In this document: piece after piece, positions 17,928 to 28,100 of the stretch
Layout: each line of letters begins with the position of its first letter
Numbering within the stretch: the first letter of the stretch is position 1
Assembly (NCBI RefSeq): GCF_900107845.1
Contig: NZ_FNRM01000008.1
Coordinates: forward strand, 84,693 to 148,692
Reading direction: 5' to 3'
DNA: 64,000 nucleotides
Source of the DNA: Alkalimonas amylolytica
GTDB lineage: Bacteria > Pseudomonadota > Gammaproteobacteria > Enterobacterales > Alteromonadaceae
Position numbers and translations under genes: made by a program
The notes under the pieces: generated by a model
Databases searched by the model: none
The model's input: only the letters and a program-made list of their open reading frames with translations
Told to the model about the DNA's origin: nothing

Positions 17928-17945
17928 AGGCCCGGCAACGGGCCT
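17928..17945. terminator. Bidirectional terminator between SUMF1 fusion and yggN
   Basis: Arms AGGCCCG and CGGGCCT with a GCAA loop between two convergent genes. An A-rich run on its left gives U residues to minus-strand transcripts, and TTCTTTT follows shortly on the right. The yggN stop codon overlaps its right end. Confidence 0.75.
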
Positions 17946-18702
17946 AGTTCTTTTGCACCACCAGATCATAGGCCAGCAATTGCGGCAGACGCTGCTGCAG
18001 TTGCGACTCGATTTCATTCAACTCTTTCAAGCGCTGGCAAAACAGAGCTGTTTTCTCCTCCAGCAAACTGGCTTTTTCATCCAGCCCTGAGTTGATGCGG
18101 TCAACCAGGTGGCCCACCGCATCCCACTGTTGTGGATCGGTTTGTTCAAAGTTGGCATCGGTATGCTGTAAGGTATCGCGTAGCGCCTCCCAAACAGCAC
18201 CAAAGGAATGACGGGCCAGATTATTGAGTTGCGGCTTTAGTTCACCATTTAAAAAGTGCTCCAGCTCGTTCAAGCTTTGTGGTGCCAGATAAAAGTGATC
18301 GCCACTTCGGACAAAACGTGACATCAGCTGAAAGGTGGTTTCACGGATCAGATCATTCCACTCGGCCTGCTGCGAACGACTACCTACACCAGATAGCATG
18401 CGCTCCATCGAAGATAAGCCTAACTCGACCCCATCTACTGCAATACCAACAATTTCAGGTACAAACTTGCGCAGACCCTGGCTGTATTCTGTGACCAGAG
18501 CGGTATCTGCCTCACTCAAATCCTGCCACTCACCCTGAATAAACAACTGGGCATCATGATTGATTTGCATCAGCGTTCGGTCATTACTCATGATACGAAT
18601 TTGCTCAGGGGAAATCAGCAAACCATAACCAAACCCCATATTGCAATCACGAGCCTGAACCGACCAAACACAGATCAACAGGCTGAAAATTACCAGACGC
18701 AT
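17944..18702 (-). CDS. yggN: YggN-family (DUF2884) secreted protein
   Basis: A predicted periplasmic protein of about 252 residues. The signal peptide (MRLVIFSLLICVWSVQA) is followed by RDCNMGFGYGLLISPEQIRI, a pattern shared with E. coli YggN/DUF2884. The rest is mostly helical, with a C-terminal coiled-coil-like stretch (LLEEKTALFCQRLKELNEIESQLQQRL). The function is unknown. A GTG at 18705 directly precedes the ATG and has slightly better spacing from AGGA, so the start is uncertain by one codon. Confidence 0.85.
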   Translation of the reverse strand: MRLVIFSLLICVWSVQARDCNMGFGYGLLISPEQIRIMSNDRTLMQINHDAQLFIQGEWQDLSEADTALVTEYSQGLRKFVPEIVGIAVDGVELGLSSMERMLSGVGSRSQQAEWNDLIRETTFQLMSRFVRSGDHFYLAPQSLNELEHFLNGELKPQLNNLARHSFGAVWEALRDTLQHTDANFEQTDPQQWDAVGHLVDRINSGLDEKASLLEEKTALFCQRLKELNEIESQLQQRLPQLLAYDLVVQKN

Positions 18703-18789
18703 CACGACTTAATCCTGCTTACACCGACCTAACTTAGATGGTAGCTTATTCCAGCCATTTACTCAGCACAATCAAACGCAGCCAGGTAT

Positions 18790-19302
18790 CTACTCATCGG
18801 AAAGTCGGACAAAGCGAACGTAGAGTTGCTGCTCTTTGCCTTTGCGGTTGTTTTTACCACTGTACATTGCGATGGCCCAAGCTTCAACTGGCATGGCCTG
18901 CACCGTGGTACTGGTCCAGATATTTTCACTGTTGGTATTGGGAAAAACGCTCAGCCGAATCGCTGGATCGACACACTGACGCTCAACAATACTCATGGCT
19001 TCTTTCACATCCGGCACACGCCAAACTGCGGCAGGTACAGACAGGGTAGTGCTTTGTTGCAGAGCTTCCTGCCACGTCAACCGGATAGCGGCACCATCAC
19101 AACGCTGTTCAGCATGATTCCAGCTCTGTCCATACAAACAACGCTGCCAGATCAGTCCCTTACTTTGTTGATGTACCTGCCCGCCAGGCAAGGCAATAAA
19201 ATCATCACTTTGGGTAGAGGCTGAAATTTCAGGAAAACACACCTGGCTCGCTTGGACAAAGCCAACACTGAGCAGCGCGCTTAACAACACGAAATAGCGC
19301 AT
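18790..19302 (-). CDS. Secreted DUF1566 (Lcl C-terminal-like) protein
   Basis: A 170-residue exported protein. The signal peptide (MRYFVLLSALLSVGFVQA) is followed by a single DUF1566 domain, with the usual SKGLIWQRCLYGQSW, LTWQEALQ, WRVPDVKEAMSIVE and IWTSTTV blocks and the terminal YVRFVRLS. DUF1566 domains occur in surface proteins such as the Legionella collagen-like protein Lcl. The domain's role here is unknown. ATG 19302 follows AGGAG at 5 bases. It lies 9 bases after the larger DUF1566 lipoprotein gene, so the two are probably one transcript. Confidence 0.85.
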   Translation of the reverse strand: MRYFVLLSALLSVGFVQASQVCFPEISASTQSDDFIALPGGQVHQQSKGLIWQRCLYGQSWNHAEQRCDGAAIRLTWQEALQQSTTLSVPAAVWRVPDVKEAMSIVERQCVDPAIRLSVFPNTNSENIWTSTTVQAMPVEAWAIAMYSGKNNRKGKEQQLYVRFVRLSDE

Positions 19303-19311
19303 AGACACTCC

Positions 19312-20961
19312 TTAAGGACTACGTACCAGGCGCACATAAGCACGGCTGTCAGCACGTTTGGGTAATGAGTTATCGTTGCCATCATCCATGCTAATCACCC
19401 AGGCGGCATGAGCACCACCACCCTCGGCACTGCTTTGACGGGTCCAGTAATAACGATGTGATAAAACCGTTGCAGCCGGCTCATGCCGGAAAAGCGCTGG
19501 GTCCAAAACTTCTGTCTGGCCGAAATCCACCAGACTATTTAGCTCTGTGACCGTCGGTAAGCGCCAATTAGCTCCTCCACAGTACAAACTGGCATTCACA
19601 GCGGCCACATAGGTTGCAGTGCCACAATCGCTATTGCTGGGACAACCACTCTGAGCAGGAGCCGCTTGCCCGGCATTACCACCGTTGCCATCGGCCGTAC
19701 TGGTCCAACTGTAATAATTGCTGGCTGAGCGCAGCGATGCCGTTGACAGGCTTGCGGCCACAGGCTCTTTAAGCTCCCAGATTAAGCCGGTGACGTTATC
19801 ACGCAGACAGACGAAATCGGTCGCATCACGCGGTAACTCATCACCAAAGGCATCCAGCTTGCTAAAATCAAAGCCAGCCCGGCCGACACCTATTTTGTTC
19901 AGAAAAGGAGCAACTGAATCGCGACCAAAGTCTGCATCCTGCCGAGGATAGGCCTGATCGTCACAGGGAATGACTGCCAGTTGATCGTAGCAACGACTTT
20001 GTCCGGTATCCACTTGATAGTGCAGTGCCGATGGATGCACAGTTAACCGTAACTCGGCCGAGGCACTGGCACCACTGCCATCTTGTACCTGTAACTGGAA
20101 ACGCAACTCAGGCTGCAACCGGCTATCCGGTACGATGAAATCTGTCTTACAGGCCATGACATCGGTTAAGGAGGCGCTATTCCCTGCAACTTGGCTCCAG
20201 CTACAATGAACACCACCACGCAGAGAAGCAGAATGACTACCATCCAACCAATGACGCTTAAACTCCATCACCGTTTGATCCGGACCCGGATCGGCATAGA
20301 TTCCCGCCGTATTGCCTTGTACCCACACCTCAATGTCAGCCTGATCACTCAAGCCAGCAGCATTTTGCACGGTGAGTTCGAACAGGAAGCGGCTATCAGT
20401 CGCCAGCAACGGCGCTTTTAGCTGCAACTGCTGCTGAGACAAATTCATACCATCCAACCAGTAGATATCACCTGCAAGTTGTTGCCAGGAAAAGGAAAGG
20501 CTTTGCCCTTCCGGATCGAAGGAGGAACTGCCATCAAGCAGCACCGGCTCACCGGTAGTCGCCAGTTGCCCGGTAGTCAGAGAGCTTTGGATTAAGGCAA
20601 CCGGCTGTGACACCCTAGGTAGAACCTGCACTTGCAGTCGGTCCGTTAGCAAACGGCCATCCATTAAACGGTAACGGACTTCAAAGATAAAGAGGGCTTG
20701 AGTGATCTGTTCTGGCAACACCAAGGAGACCTCCGCACCCGCATGAGGAAAGCCAATGAGTGCGGGGCCGCTCAGCTGATGCCAGCTGAACTCACCGCCA
20801 GAAGGATCACCGCGGGCGGCCAGTGTTAATACTGCACCTGCGTGTAGAGTTTGATCCGGACCAGCATTCACACTGGCCAAGCTTTCAGCTTCCGACCCCT
20901 TACCCCCACAGGCAGTCAGCAACAGCACACTTATCAGCAGTATCCAACGAATGTTTTTCAT
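19312..20961 (-). CDS. Lipoprotein with PKD/REJ-like modules and C-terminal DUF1566 domain
   Basis: A 549-residue surface or periplasmic lipoprotein with lipobox LLLTAC. About residues 30-310 hold three immunoglobulin-like PKD/REJ-type modules, recognised from NAGPDQTLHAG, LLDGSSSFDPEGQSLSFSWQQ and DPGPDQTVMEF. About 320-549 is a DUF1566 domain (DFVCLRDNVTGLIWELKEP, NWRLPTVTELNSLVDFG, YYWTRQSS, AYVRLVRS). It looks like an extracellular adhesive or binding protein. It is the first gene of a pair with the smaller DUF1566 protein and lies near the pseudokinase-SUMF1 fusion. The ribosome-binding site is weak. Confidence 0.85.
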   Translation of the reverse strand: MKNIRWILLISVLLLTACGGKGSEAESLASVNAGPDQTLHAGAVLTLAARGDPSGGEFSWHQLSGPALIGFPHAGAEVSLVLPEQITQALFIFEVRYRLMDGRLLTDRLQVQVLPRVSQPVALIQSSLTTGQLATTGEPVLLDGSSSFDPEGQSLSFSWQQLAGDIYWLDGMNLSQQQLQLKAPLLATDSRFLFELTVQNAAGLSDQADIEVWVQGNTAGIYADPGPDQTVMEFKRHWLDGSHSASLRGGVHCSWSQVAGNSASLTDVMACKTDFIVPDSRLQPELRFQLQVQDGSGASASAELRLTVHPSALHYQVDTGQSRCYDQLAVIPCDDQAYPRQDADFGRDSVAPFLNKIGVGRAGFDFSKLDAFGDELPRDATDFVCLRDNVTGLIWELKEPVAASLSTASLRSASNYYSWTSTADGNGGNAGQAAPAQSGCPSNSDCGTATYVAAVNASLYCGGANWRLPTVTELNSLVDFGQTEVLDPALFRHEPAATVLSHRYYWTRQSSAEGGGAHAAWVISMDDGNDNSLPKRADSRAYVRLVRSP

Positions 20962-21073
20962 GATATTTCTGTCATTCCGGTATTAACGACTTGGGCGACC
21001 ATGACGTGCAGCCGTTCTTCTGACAAAAATATAGCAAGCTTCAGGCCAATCGGCTCAATGCGAAAGAAAGGAA

Positions 21074-22750
21074 TTACAGCGGCTCAATTTCTGGCTTACC
21101 CCCTACGATATGAACTCGTGATGGCCCATACTCTCGCCGGCTACGAACCACTTCTTTATCAAACTGCACTTCGACAGCAGAGAAAAGCTCGTTACGGGCA
21201 ACCACCTCGGCCTTACTTAATAACTCTTTACGTTGCTCTTCCAACTGGCGGATATCGGCAATGAGCTCTGTGGCTGTACGGCGATATTCTTCAAACTCAG
21301 TTGCCAGCTCTTTCAATCTTGCCTCGATAGCAGGACTCCCCTCCAGTTTCTTAAACTGATCAATTTTCTCCTTGACTGCGGCCATATCTGTTTTAAGGCC
21401 AGTCACACTGGCACGCAACACCTCTTGCTTTTCCACGATAGGATCAACCAAACGATTCAGGCGAATAAGGATGGAGCTGATGGACAAAGCCCCCAAACTG
21501 CCGGCATAAATTCCCTGATCCAGATAAAAACTACCACCGATAATTTTACCGGTTGGTTTTTCCTCAGGACCTGCAAATACTGTATGTGCTTCAACCGCAC
21601 TATGAACCAGCTGCTTATTCACATACAAATTACCACCACAGCTAAAACGCGCATATTGCGCCATATTGCATTGCACATCGCCTTTAGCCTTCACCACTGT
21701 GCTGTAGTCACTCTCTGCATCTGGATTGGAGATTTGATGCCCAATCACAGCACCCTGAATGGTAACATCGCCACCCGCTTCAAGTAAGGTTCCTTCCATG
21801 ATGCCTTTGACAAAAATATTACCACCCGCGATGACTTTCATGCCTTCACGAACATCACCATTTACCACCACAGAGCCTTTAAAGATAATGTGGCCTGTGC
21901 TGTTATCTACCTCCTTCACACTAAAGACTTCATCCACAGTGGCACCGGATTCAATTACACGAGGCAAGCCATCACGCGTGGCTTTTAGCAGATCAGGATC
22001 CTCGGCCGATAAGCCAACCCCCTCCCCCAAGTTCCACTCTACAGTTAGCCCAGGCATGGCTGGCATCGGCTCACCAGTAACGGTCATACCTTCTTTACCG
22101 CTCGTAGGCGGATGGCGGCGCATAAGAGGCTCGCCCGGAGCAATCGACGGGATTACGCCAAAATCACGCAAATCAGCTTTTTTATCATCCGGGTTAATGA
22201 CAGGCCGGTTACGACGACTCTCCATCGCAGGAATCAACGGCTCAAATCGAGAATTCTCCCCTTGGGTCACTGTCCGCCCTTGAGCAATTGTATGCTTTAA
22301 CTTGGCGCCAGGTTCTGCTTTACTGGCCTGACTTACCAGATGAATAATGTTATTTTTGATAAAGCCAAACACAATGCCTTCTTTTTGTGCTTCTTTTACC
22401 AATGCATTCGCTGAAATAGGATCCCCACCAAAAGCCGCAGTAATGTGCGCGCTTGCCGACATCTTATCTTCGGCAATGCTAAAGCTAAGTTCTGCCGGAA
22501 TTTTTTCAGCCACTAGATAAGTGAGCTCTTTACTGGCAGCAGCTTGCAGTTTCTCTTTAACTTTTTGTTGTTCTTGTTCGTAATGTGCCAACAGGTTTTT
22601 AATCTGCTCTGGTACCAACTTACAACGACCAAAACCAGCCTGTTGTAACTGCTGTTGCAACAACTCTTTCGTTAGGGATGATGCAGTAACAGAGACCACC
22701 GCATGTACCTGCAGTTCTTTTTCTTTAAAACTAATAACGGGCTCACTCAC
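21074..22750 (-). CDS. FapA-domain (DUF342) protein
   Basis: A cytoplasmic protein of 558 residues. Residues 1-170 are a variable N-terminal region with a coiled-coil stretch. Residues about 190-430 form the right-handed beta-helix typical of DUF342/FapA, with GKEGMTVTGEPMPAMPG, IVFKGSVVVNGDVREGMKV and GGNIFVKGIMEGTLLEAGGD. A coiled coil (about 440-520) follows. Relatives act as polymerising or scaffolding proteins; the name FapA comes from a Bacillus relative, and the domain is often near chemotaxis or signalling genes. The role here is unknown. The only good start is GTG 22750, with a weak ribosome-binding site. Confidence 0.85.
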   Translation of the reverse strand: MSEPVISFKEKELQVHAVVSVTASSLTKELLQQQLQQAGFGRCKLVPEQIKNLLAHYEQEQQKVKEKLQAAASKELTYLVAEKIPAELSFSIAEDKMSASAHITAAFGGDPISANALVKEAQKEGIVFGFIKNNIIHLVSQASKAEPGAKLKHTIAQGRTVTQGENSRFEPLIPAMESRRNRPVINPDDKKADLRDFGVIPSIAPGEPLMRRHPPTSGKEGMTVTGEPMPAMPGLTVEWNLGEGVGLSAEDPDLLKATRDGLPRVIESGATVDEVFSVKEVDNSTGHIIFKGSVVVNGDVREGMKVIAGGNIFVKGIMEGTLLEAGGDVTIQGAVIGHQISNPDAESDYSTVVKAKGDVQCNMAQYARFSCGGNLYVNKQLVHSAVEAHTVFAGPEEKPTGKIIGGSFYLDQGIYAGSLGALSISSILIRLNRLVDPIVEKQEVLRASVTGLKTDMAAVKEKIDQFKKLEGSPAIEARLKELATEFEEYRRTATELIADIRQLEEQRKELLSKAEVVARNELFSAVEVQFDKEVVRSRREYGPSRVHIVGGKPEIEPL

Positions 22751-22849
22751 AGGACTATGGCACCATGCAAGACATAATACTGCTAATGAAACAAAAAATC
22801 AGTGGAAAGGCAAGCCCTGTACCTGTTAAAGCCAGGGCAAAAGCGGAAA

Positions 22850-23185
22850 TCAGATGTAATTATCCTGATGCACCCGAATAAACAGGTTGGTATTGGCTTT
22901 GCTATAGTCGATTTTGTACTCTTTGTTATTTAGTGCCTGAACAAACAATAAGGTCTTACATTCACCAAACACTTCGGTGCTGGAAATATCCACAAGCTCC
23001 AGATAGCGCTCTTTGGCTTCGGCCCGGTTGGCAGGGACAGCTTCCGTAAAAGGTTTGACGCCATGACGGGTCACGATCAAAGGCGGATCCTCATCATCAT
23101 TGACAATCACCAAATCCACTTTTTTTAACTTATGAATAATGGTATTTCGACCACTTACCAAGAATGCTTTTTCGTAATTATTCAT
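22850..23185 (-). CDS. Hypothetical protein, 111 residues
   Basis: I do not recognise this protein. It is a small soluble protein with no signal peptide or membrane segment and mixed alpha/beta character, with NDDEDPPLIVTRHGVKPF in the middle and one cysteine pattern (FGECKTLLF). The ATG at 23185 has AGGTGG at 6 bases, which supports it as a real gene. It lies between the FapA-domain gene and the membrane protein at 23254, all on the minus strand with gaps of 70-100 bases. Confidence 0.7.
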   Translation of the reverse strand: MNNYEKAFLVSGRNTIIHKLKKVDLVIVNDDEDPPLIVTRHGVKPFTEAVPANRAEAKERYLELVDISSTEVFGECKTLLFVQALNNKEYKIDYSKANTNLFIRVHQDNYI

Positions 23186-23253
23186 GCATAGCCACCTGAC
23201 TTCTCAGTACTAATTTAGTTTCATTATGATACAGCCACACTCAACTGTCTAGC

Positions 23254-23943
23254 TTAAGACTCGGCGTTCAACTGCTGCAGTCGCATCAGATTTACCTCTT
23301 TGCAAAACTGCTCCGCAGGAACATCAATGCAGTTCACGGGTATAAACAATTCGAAACCAGAAAACTGCCCGAGTTTCTGCATCCGATTGGCAAACATCGC
23401 CCGCACACCATCGTACTGCTTTTGCGGAGTGGAAAACCTGTCTTTTTCTGCCAGCCATTCGGTGGCGCACTGCCCCTGCGGACACTTTTCTTTCAATACC
23501 GCAAACCAAAGCGCACGTTGCTCCATCATCAACTTAATGGCCAGACGCAGTGGCAAGTGTTGCAAAAAAGCATGCATATCAGTCACTTTAAACGCGATGT
23601 AATTGACTTCGTGCGCCAAATCAGGCTGTGGGCTGCAGTGAGAAAATGCCTGCCAGGGCAATAACCAGCTGCCTCTTTTATGATGGTAACGTACCCCGGT
23701 TTCATCACACATAATACCATGCAGTGGCTCCGCCAATTTTGCCCAACCGGTATAGATCCCAAGCGAAGCGGCAATAAAGCCAATAGCCAGCATTGGATTG
23801 GCCTGTTCAACAAAAAGCCAGGAGTAAAGCACCAGCAGCACAAAGGCGGCTCCGCTGATCAGCATGGTTTTAGCACCACCTTCATTACCGCTGGCTTTGT
23901 AAGCTTTGACAGTGACTGTTGCACCAGCCTGTTCCGACATCAT
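23254..23943 (-). CDS. Membrane protein of unknown function, DUF2982-like
   Basis: 229 residues with two adjacent hydrophobic segments (about 29-45 and 50-66) and a soluble C-terminal part. That part contains GVRYHHKRGSWLLPWQAFSHC and FELFIPVNCIDVPAEQFC. The layout resembles the DUF2982 proteins of Alteromonadales and Vibrio; this assignment is from memory of the architecture and is tentative. AAGGAAA precedes the ATG. It is divergent from the RND efflux operon at 24134. Confidence 0.7.
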   Translation of the reverse strand: MMSEQAGATVTVKAYKASGNEGGAKTMLISGAAFVLLVLYSWLFVEQANPMLAIGFIAASLGIYTGWAKLAEPLHGIMCDETGVRYHHKRGSWLLPWQAFSHCSPQPDLAHEVNYIAFKVTDMHAFLQHLPLRLAIKLMMEQRALWFAVLKEKCPQGQCATEWLAEKDRFSTPQKQYDGVRAMFANRMQKLGQFSGFELFIPVNCIDVPAEQFCKEVNLMRLQQLNAES

Positions 23944-24133
23944 GGTTTTTCCTTACTTTCACCTGATGACAACTATACTGTATTTGCTTTGGGCATGCTA
24001 TTTCGCTGTCGCGAGCCCCAGAATGGATTTTATACGACCAATACCGCATGCACTGCGACAATACGAAATCCAACTGGCACTAATTTACATACAATAGCCA
24101 TGCACTCGTATTTATCTTAGCTCTGGAGTTATT

Positions 24134-25186
24134 GTGGTCAAAAAACATTCCGCTATCGTCCTTTTCTTGCTGGCAGCATTGCTGTTGTTTGCGGGGTACT
24201 TGTTTTATCAGACACAGCAAGAACCTAACGGACAGCGCCCACCGGCCCGTGCAGTTGCTGTTAAAACCACTGAAGCGGCAATACAACCATTAGCCAGACA
24301 AGTGAATGCTTTGGGAACCGGGCTTGCCAATAATTCGGTGCAACTGATCGCATCCAGCAGCGAGTACCTGACTTACCTGAACGTCATAGAAGGTCAAAGT
24401 GTGCAACGCGGCGATGTGATCGCCCGTTTAAATGACGTTGAACAACGCGCCCGGGTTGCAGAGCTGCAAGCACAATTAACCGAACAACAGCGCCAGTTGG
24501 AGCGTTTAAAAAATCTGGCTGCTACCCAGGCCACAGCTCAGTCCATGCTGGATGAGCAACAAACCCGCGTCAATACCACTCTGGCGCAACTGGAAAGCGC
24601 TGAGTCACGGTTGCGGCAAATGACCATCCGCGCACCTTTTGATGGTGTGCTGGGTTTGCGCTCGGTCAGTCAGGGGGCTTACATCAACAGCGGTAGTGTC
24701 ATTACCACCCTGGACGACATTTCAGTACTTCGGGTCGAGTTCAATGTACCGGAACGTTTTATTGCTGAGCTGTCGGTTGGTATGCCGGTAACCATTGGCA
24801 ATGTCGCTTACCGCAATGTGGACTTTAAAGGTGAGATAAAAGCCATTGACCCCCGTATTGACCCAGTGACCCGCTCAGTCCGGGTGCATGGCGTGGTAGA
24901 TAACCAGGACTTACGCTTACGTCCGGGCATGCTGTTGAATGTACGGGTGACACTGACCAATCAGGATGTGCTGATGGTGCCGGAGAATGCCCTGGTACCA
25001 CTGCAAAACCGGCAATATGTCAACAAAGTAGGTACCGACAACAAGGTCACCCAAATTCAGGTGCAGATTGGTGAACGTATTCCGGGCTGGGTTGAAATTG
25101 TCGATGGTTTGTCTGAAGGCGACGAAATCATCATCGAGGGCGTACAGAAAGTACGTACTGGCGTCACTATTAGTCGGGTGGAGTAA
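24134..25186 (+). CDS. RND efflux periplasmic adaptor (membrane fusion protein)
   Basis: An inner-membrane-anchored adaptor of 350 residues. One N-terminal membrane segment (IVLFLLAALLLFAGYLFY) precedes a lipoyl/barrel-sandwich domain split by an alpha-helical hairpin (about residues 95-150, Gln-rich coiled coil), then a beta-barrel (FDGVLGLRSVSQGAYI) and a membrane-proximal domain. It joins the RND pump at 25190 to an outer-membrane channel that is not encoded here. GTG start with CTGGAG at 5 bases. The two genes are 3 bases apart and form one operon. Confidence 0.93.
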   Translation: MVKKHSAIVLFLLAALLLFAGYLFYQTQQEPNGQRPPARAVAVKTTEAAIQPLARQVNALGTGLANNSVQLIASSSEYLTYLNVIEGQSVQRGDVIARLNDVEQRARVAELQAQLTEQQRQLERLKNLAATQATAQSMLDEQQTRVNTTLAQLESAESRLRQMTIRAPFDGVLGLRSVSQGAYINSGSVITTLDDISVLRVEFNVPERFIAELSVGMPVTIGNVAYRNVDFKGEIKAIDPRIDPVTRSVRVHGVVDNQDLRLRPGMLLNVRVTLTNQDVLMVPENALVPLQNRQYVNKVGTDNKVTQIQVQIGERIPGWVEIVDGLSEGDEIIIEGVQKVRTGVTISRVE

Positions 25187-25189
25187 CCT

Positions 25190-28100
25190 ATGCTGTTATC
25201 AGACTTATCGGTGAAGCGCCCGGTCTTTGCTACCGTCGTCAACTTGCTGCTGCTTACCTTTGGCATCGTCTGCTTTACCATGTTGCCACTGCGTGAGTAT
25301 CCGAGCATCGACCGGCCTGTGGTTAGTATTAGTACCGTTTACCCGGGCGCCTCGGCAGAAATTGTTGAGTCACGCATTACTCAATTACTGGAAGACCGAA
25401 TCAGTGGCGTGGAAGGCATCAAAAGCATCAACTCTACCAGCCGCAATGGTCGCTCGAATATTACCATTGAGTTCAACATCAGCCGGGACATTGATGCCGC
25501 CTCCAATGATGTACGTGAGCGGGTATCCAGAGCGCTGAACAATCTGCCGGATCAGGCCTTTCCACCTGAGGTCTTCAAAGCCAGTGACGATGATGATGTA
25601 GTAGTCTGGTTTGTGCTGAACAGTACCAACATGACCTCACTTGAGCTGACCGACTATGCCGATCGCCACATTGTGGAGCGATTCTCGGTGGTGGACGGTG
25701 TAGCTAATTTACGCCTTGGTGGCTCCAGACGCTATGCCATGCGTATTTGGCTGGATCAGGAGGCCATGGCATCGCGCCAGGTGACCATTCAGGATATTGA
25801 GAATGTGTTGCGCAGTGAGAACGTCGAATTGCCGGCTGGTAACATTAAATCCATTGACCGCGACTTTACCGTGCGGGTGGCCCGGACTTTTTTAACTCAG
25901 CAGGATTTTAGGAATCTGGTGATTAAACGCGGTGCCAACAACTATCTGGTTCGACTTGGCGAAGTAGCTCATGTGGTGCTGTCGTCTGAAGATGAAGAGA
26001 GTGAGTTCCGCAGTGATGGCCGCAATGTGCTTGGTATAGGTATTGTGAAACAATCCACCGCCAACACCCTGGAAGTGGTCCGCAATGCCCGCGCCGAGAT
26101 GGAGCGGATCAAGCAAAACCTACCACCTGGCACCACCATTGAGCCAGGTTATGATTCCTCGTTGTTTATTTCCGAGTCGATCAAAGAAGTGTACCGCACC
26201 CTGGCCATCGCCATGAGCATGGTGGTGCTGGTGATTTATCTCTTCCTTGGCAATGTTCGCGCAACCTTTATTCCTGCCATCACGGTGCCGGTGGCACTGA
26301 TCTCCGCAGTGACGGTACTTTATGTACTGGGCTTTTCCATCAACCTGTTGACCTTGCTTGCGATGGTGCTGGCCATAGGCTTAGTGGTGGATGACTCCAT
26401 CGTGGTGCTGGAAAATATTTACCGCCGGATTGAGCAAGGTGAGCCACCATTATTAGCCGCCTATCGCGGCGCCCGTGAGGTTGGTTTTGCTGTTATTGCT
26501 ACTACACTGGTGCTGATTTCAGTCTTTGTGCCTCTGGTCTTTATGGAAGGTCAAATTGGACGCTTATTTACCGAATTTGCCCTAGCTGTCGCGGCTGCGG
26601 TGGCATTTTCGAGCATTGTAGCTCTGACACTGTCTCCCATGCTGTGCAGTAAAATCCTTAGCCACCGTAAGCGTGAAAGCAAGCTCGGCAGCTGGCTGCA
26701 TATTGGCTTTCAGAAGCTGGAATCCGGTTATACCAACCAGCTCAAGGTGGTTACCCAAAGCCGCTGGCCGGTAATCGCTCTGGTGGTAATTTGTATGATC
26801 TCCAGTTTCATGCTGTTGCGCTTGCTGCCATCCGAGTTGGCTCCTTCTGAAGACAGAGGTACCTTTTTTGTCAGCATGAATGGTGCCGAAGGTGCCAGTT
26901 ACAGCAGCAACAGCCGCAACATGAGCCTGGTAGAAGACATTTTGCTCCCTTACTACGAGCGGGGTGAATTCAACCGTTTGCTGATCCGGGTGCCTGGCTG
27001 GGGCAATAATGGCGGTATTGCCATTGTTGGTTCAGAAAACTGGCACAATGACCATCGCCGCACCGAAGAGTTAATGAACGAAGTACGGATGAAGCTGAAT
27101 GAGCTGCCGGATATCCGCGCCTTCACCTTTATGCGCAGTGGCCTTGGCGGCGGTGGTGGTGGTGGCCGACCTATCCAGTTTGTGCTACAAGGCAATACCT
27201 ATGAAGATTTGGCGCGCTGGCGTGATATCGTGCTGGAAAAAGCAGCAGAAAACCCGAACTTGCTGATGCTGGATCACGATTACCGCGAAACCGTTCCGCA
27301 GGTGCTGGTAGATATCGATGTGGAGCGGGCGGCTGATCTCGGCGTCTCCATCGGGGCTATCGGTCGCTCGCTGGAAGCCATGCTGGGCGGACGCCGGGTG
27401 ACCACTTTCCTGGATAGAGGCCGTGAATACGATGTGCTGCTGGAAGGTTGGGATGATGATTTCCGCTCGCCATCGACCATCAGTAATGTGTACATTCGCT
27501 CCAGTACATCCAATCAGTTGATCCCACTGGACAACCTGGTGACCTTGCGCGAAGAGGCAACAGCATCCAGTTTAAATCGCTACAACCGGATGCGCGCCAT
27601 TACCATTAGTGGCAACATGGCGCCTGGTTACAGCCTGGGTGAAGCACTCGCCTACCTGGAAAACATTGTGCGCACCGAGATTGACGACTATGTCAGCATC
27701 GATTACAAAGGGGAGTCTCAGCTATACCAGGAAAGTGGTGATGCCACCTTACTGGTCTTCTTGCTGGCTTTGCTTATCACCTACCTGGTGCTGGCGGCAC
27801 AGTTTGAAAGCTTCATTCACCCGCTGGTAATCATGATCACGGTGCCACTCGGTTTGGTCGGTGCTTTAGCGGGCCTCTACTTCTCTGGTATGACCCTTAA
27901 CATCTATAGCCAGATAGGTCTGGTGATGTTGATTGGCCTGGTAGCGAAAAACGGCATTTTAATTGTGGAGTTCGCCAACCAGTTAAGAGACGCGGGTGTG
28001 GCGTTTGAAGAGTCTGTGCGGCGTGCTGCGGTGCAGCGTCTGCGCCCCATCACGATGACCGCTTTTACCACCGCCATGAGTAGCCTGCCACTGATTCTGG

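Noticed and set aside
27140..27175. G-rich run on the + strand, possible quadruplex
   Set aside because: It encodes a run of glycines in the RND permease in frame; no evidence of a separate role.
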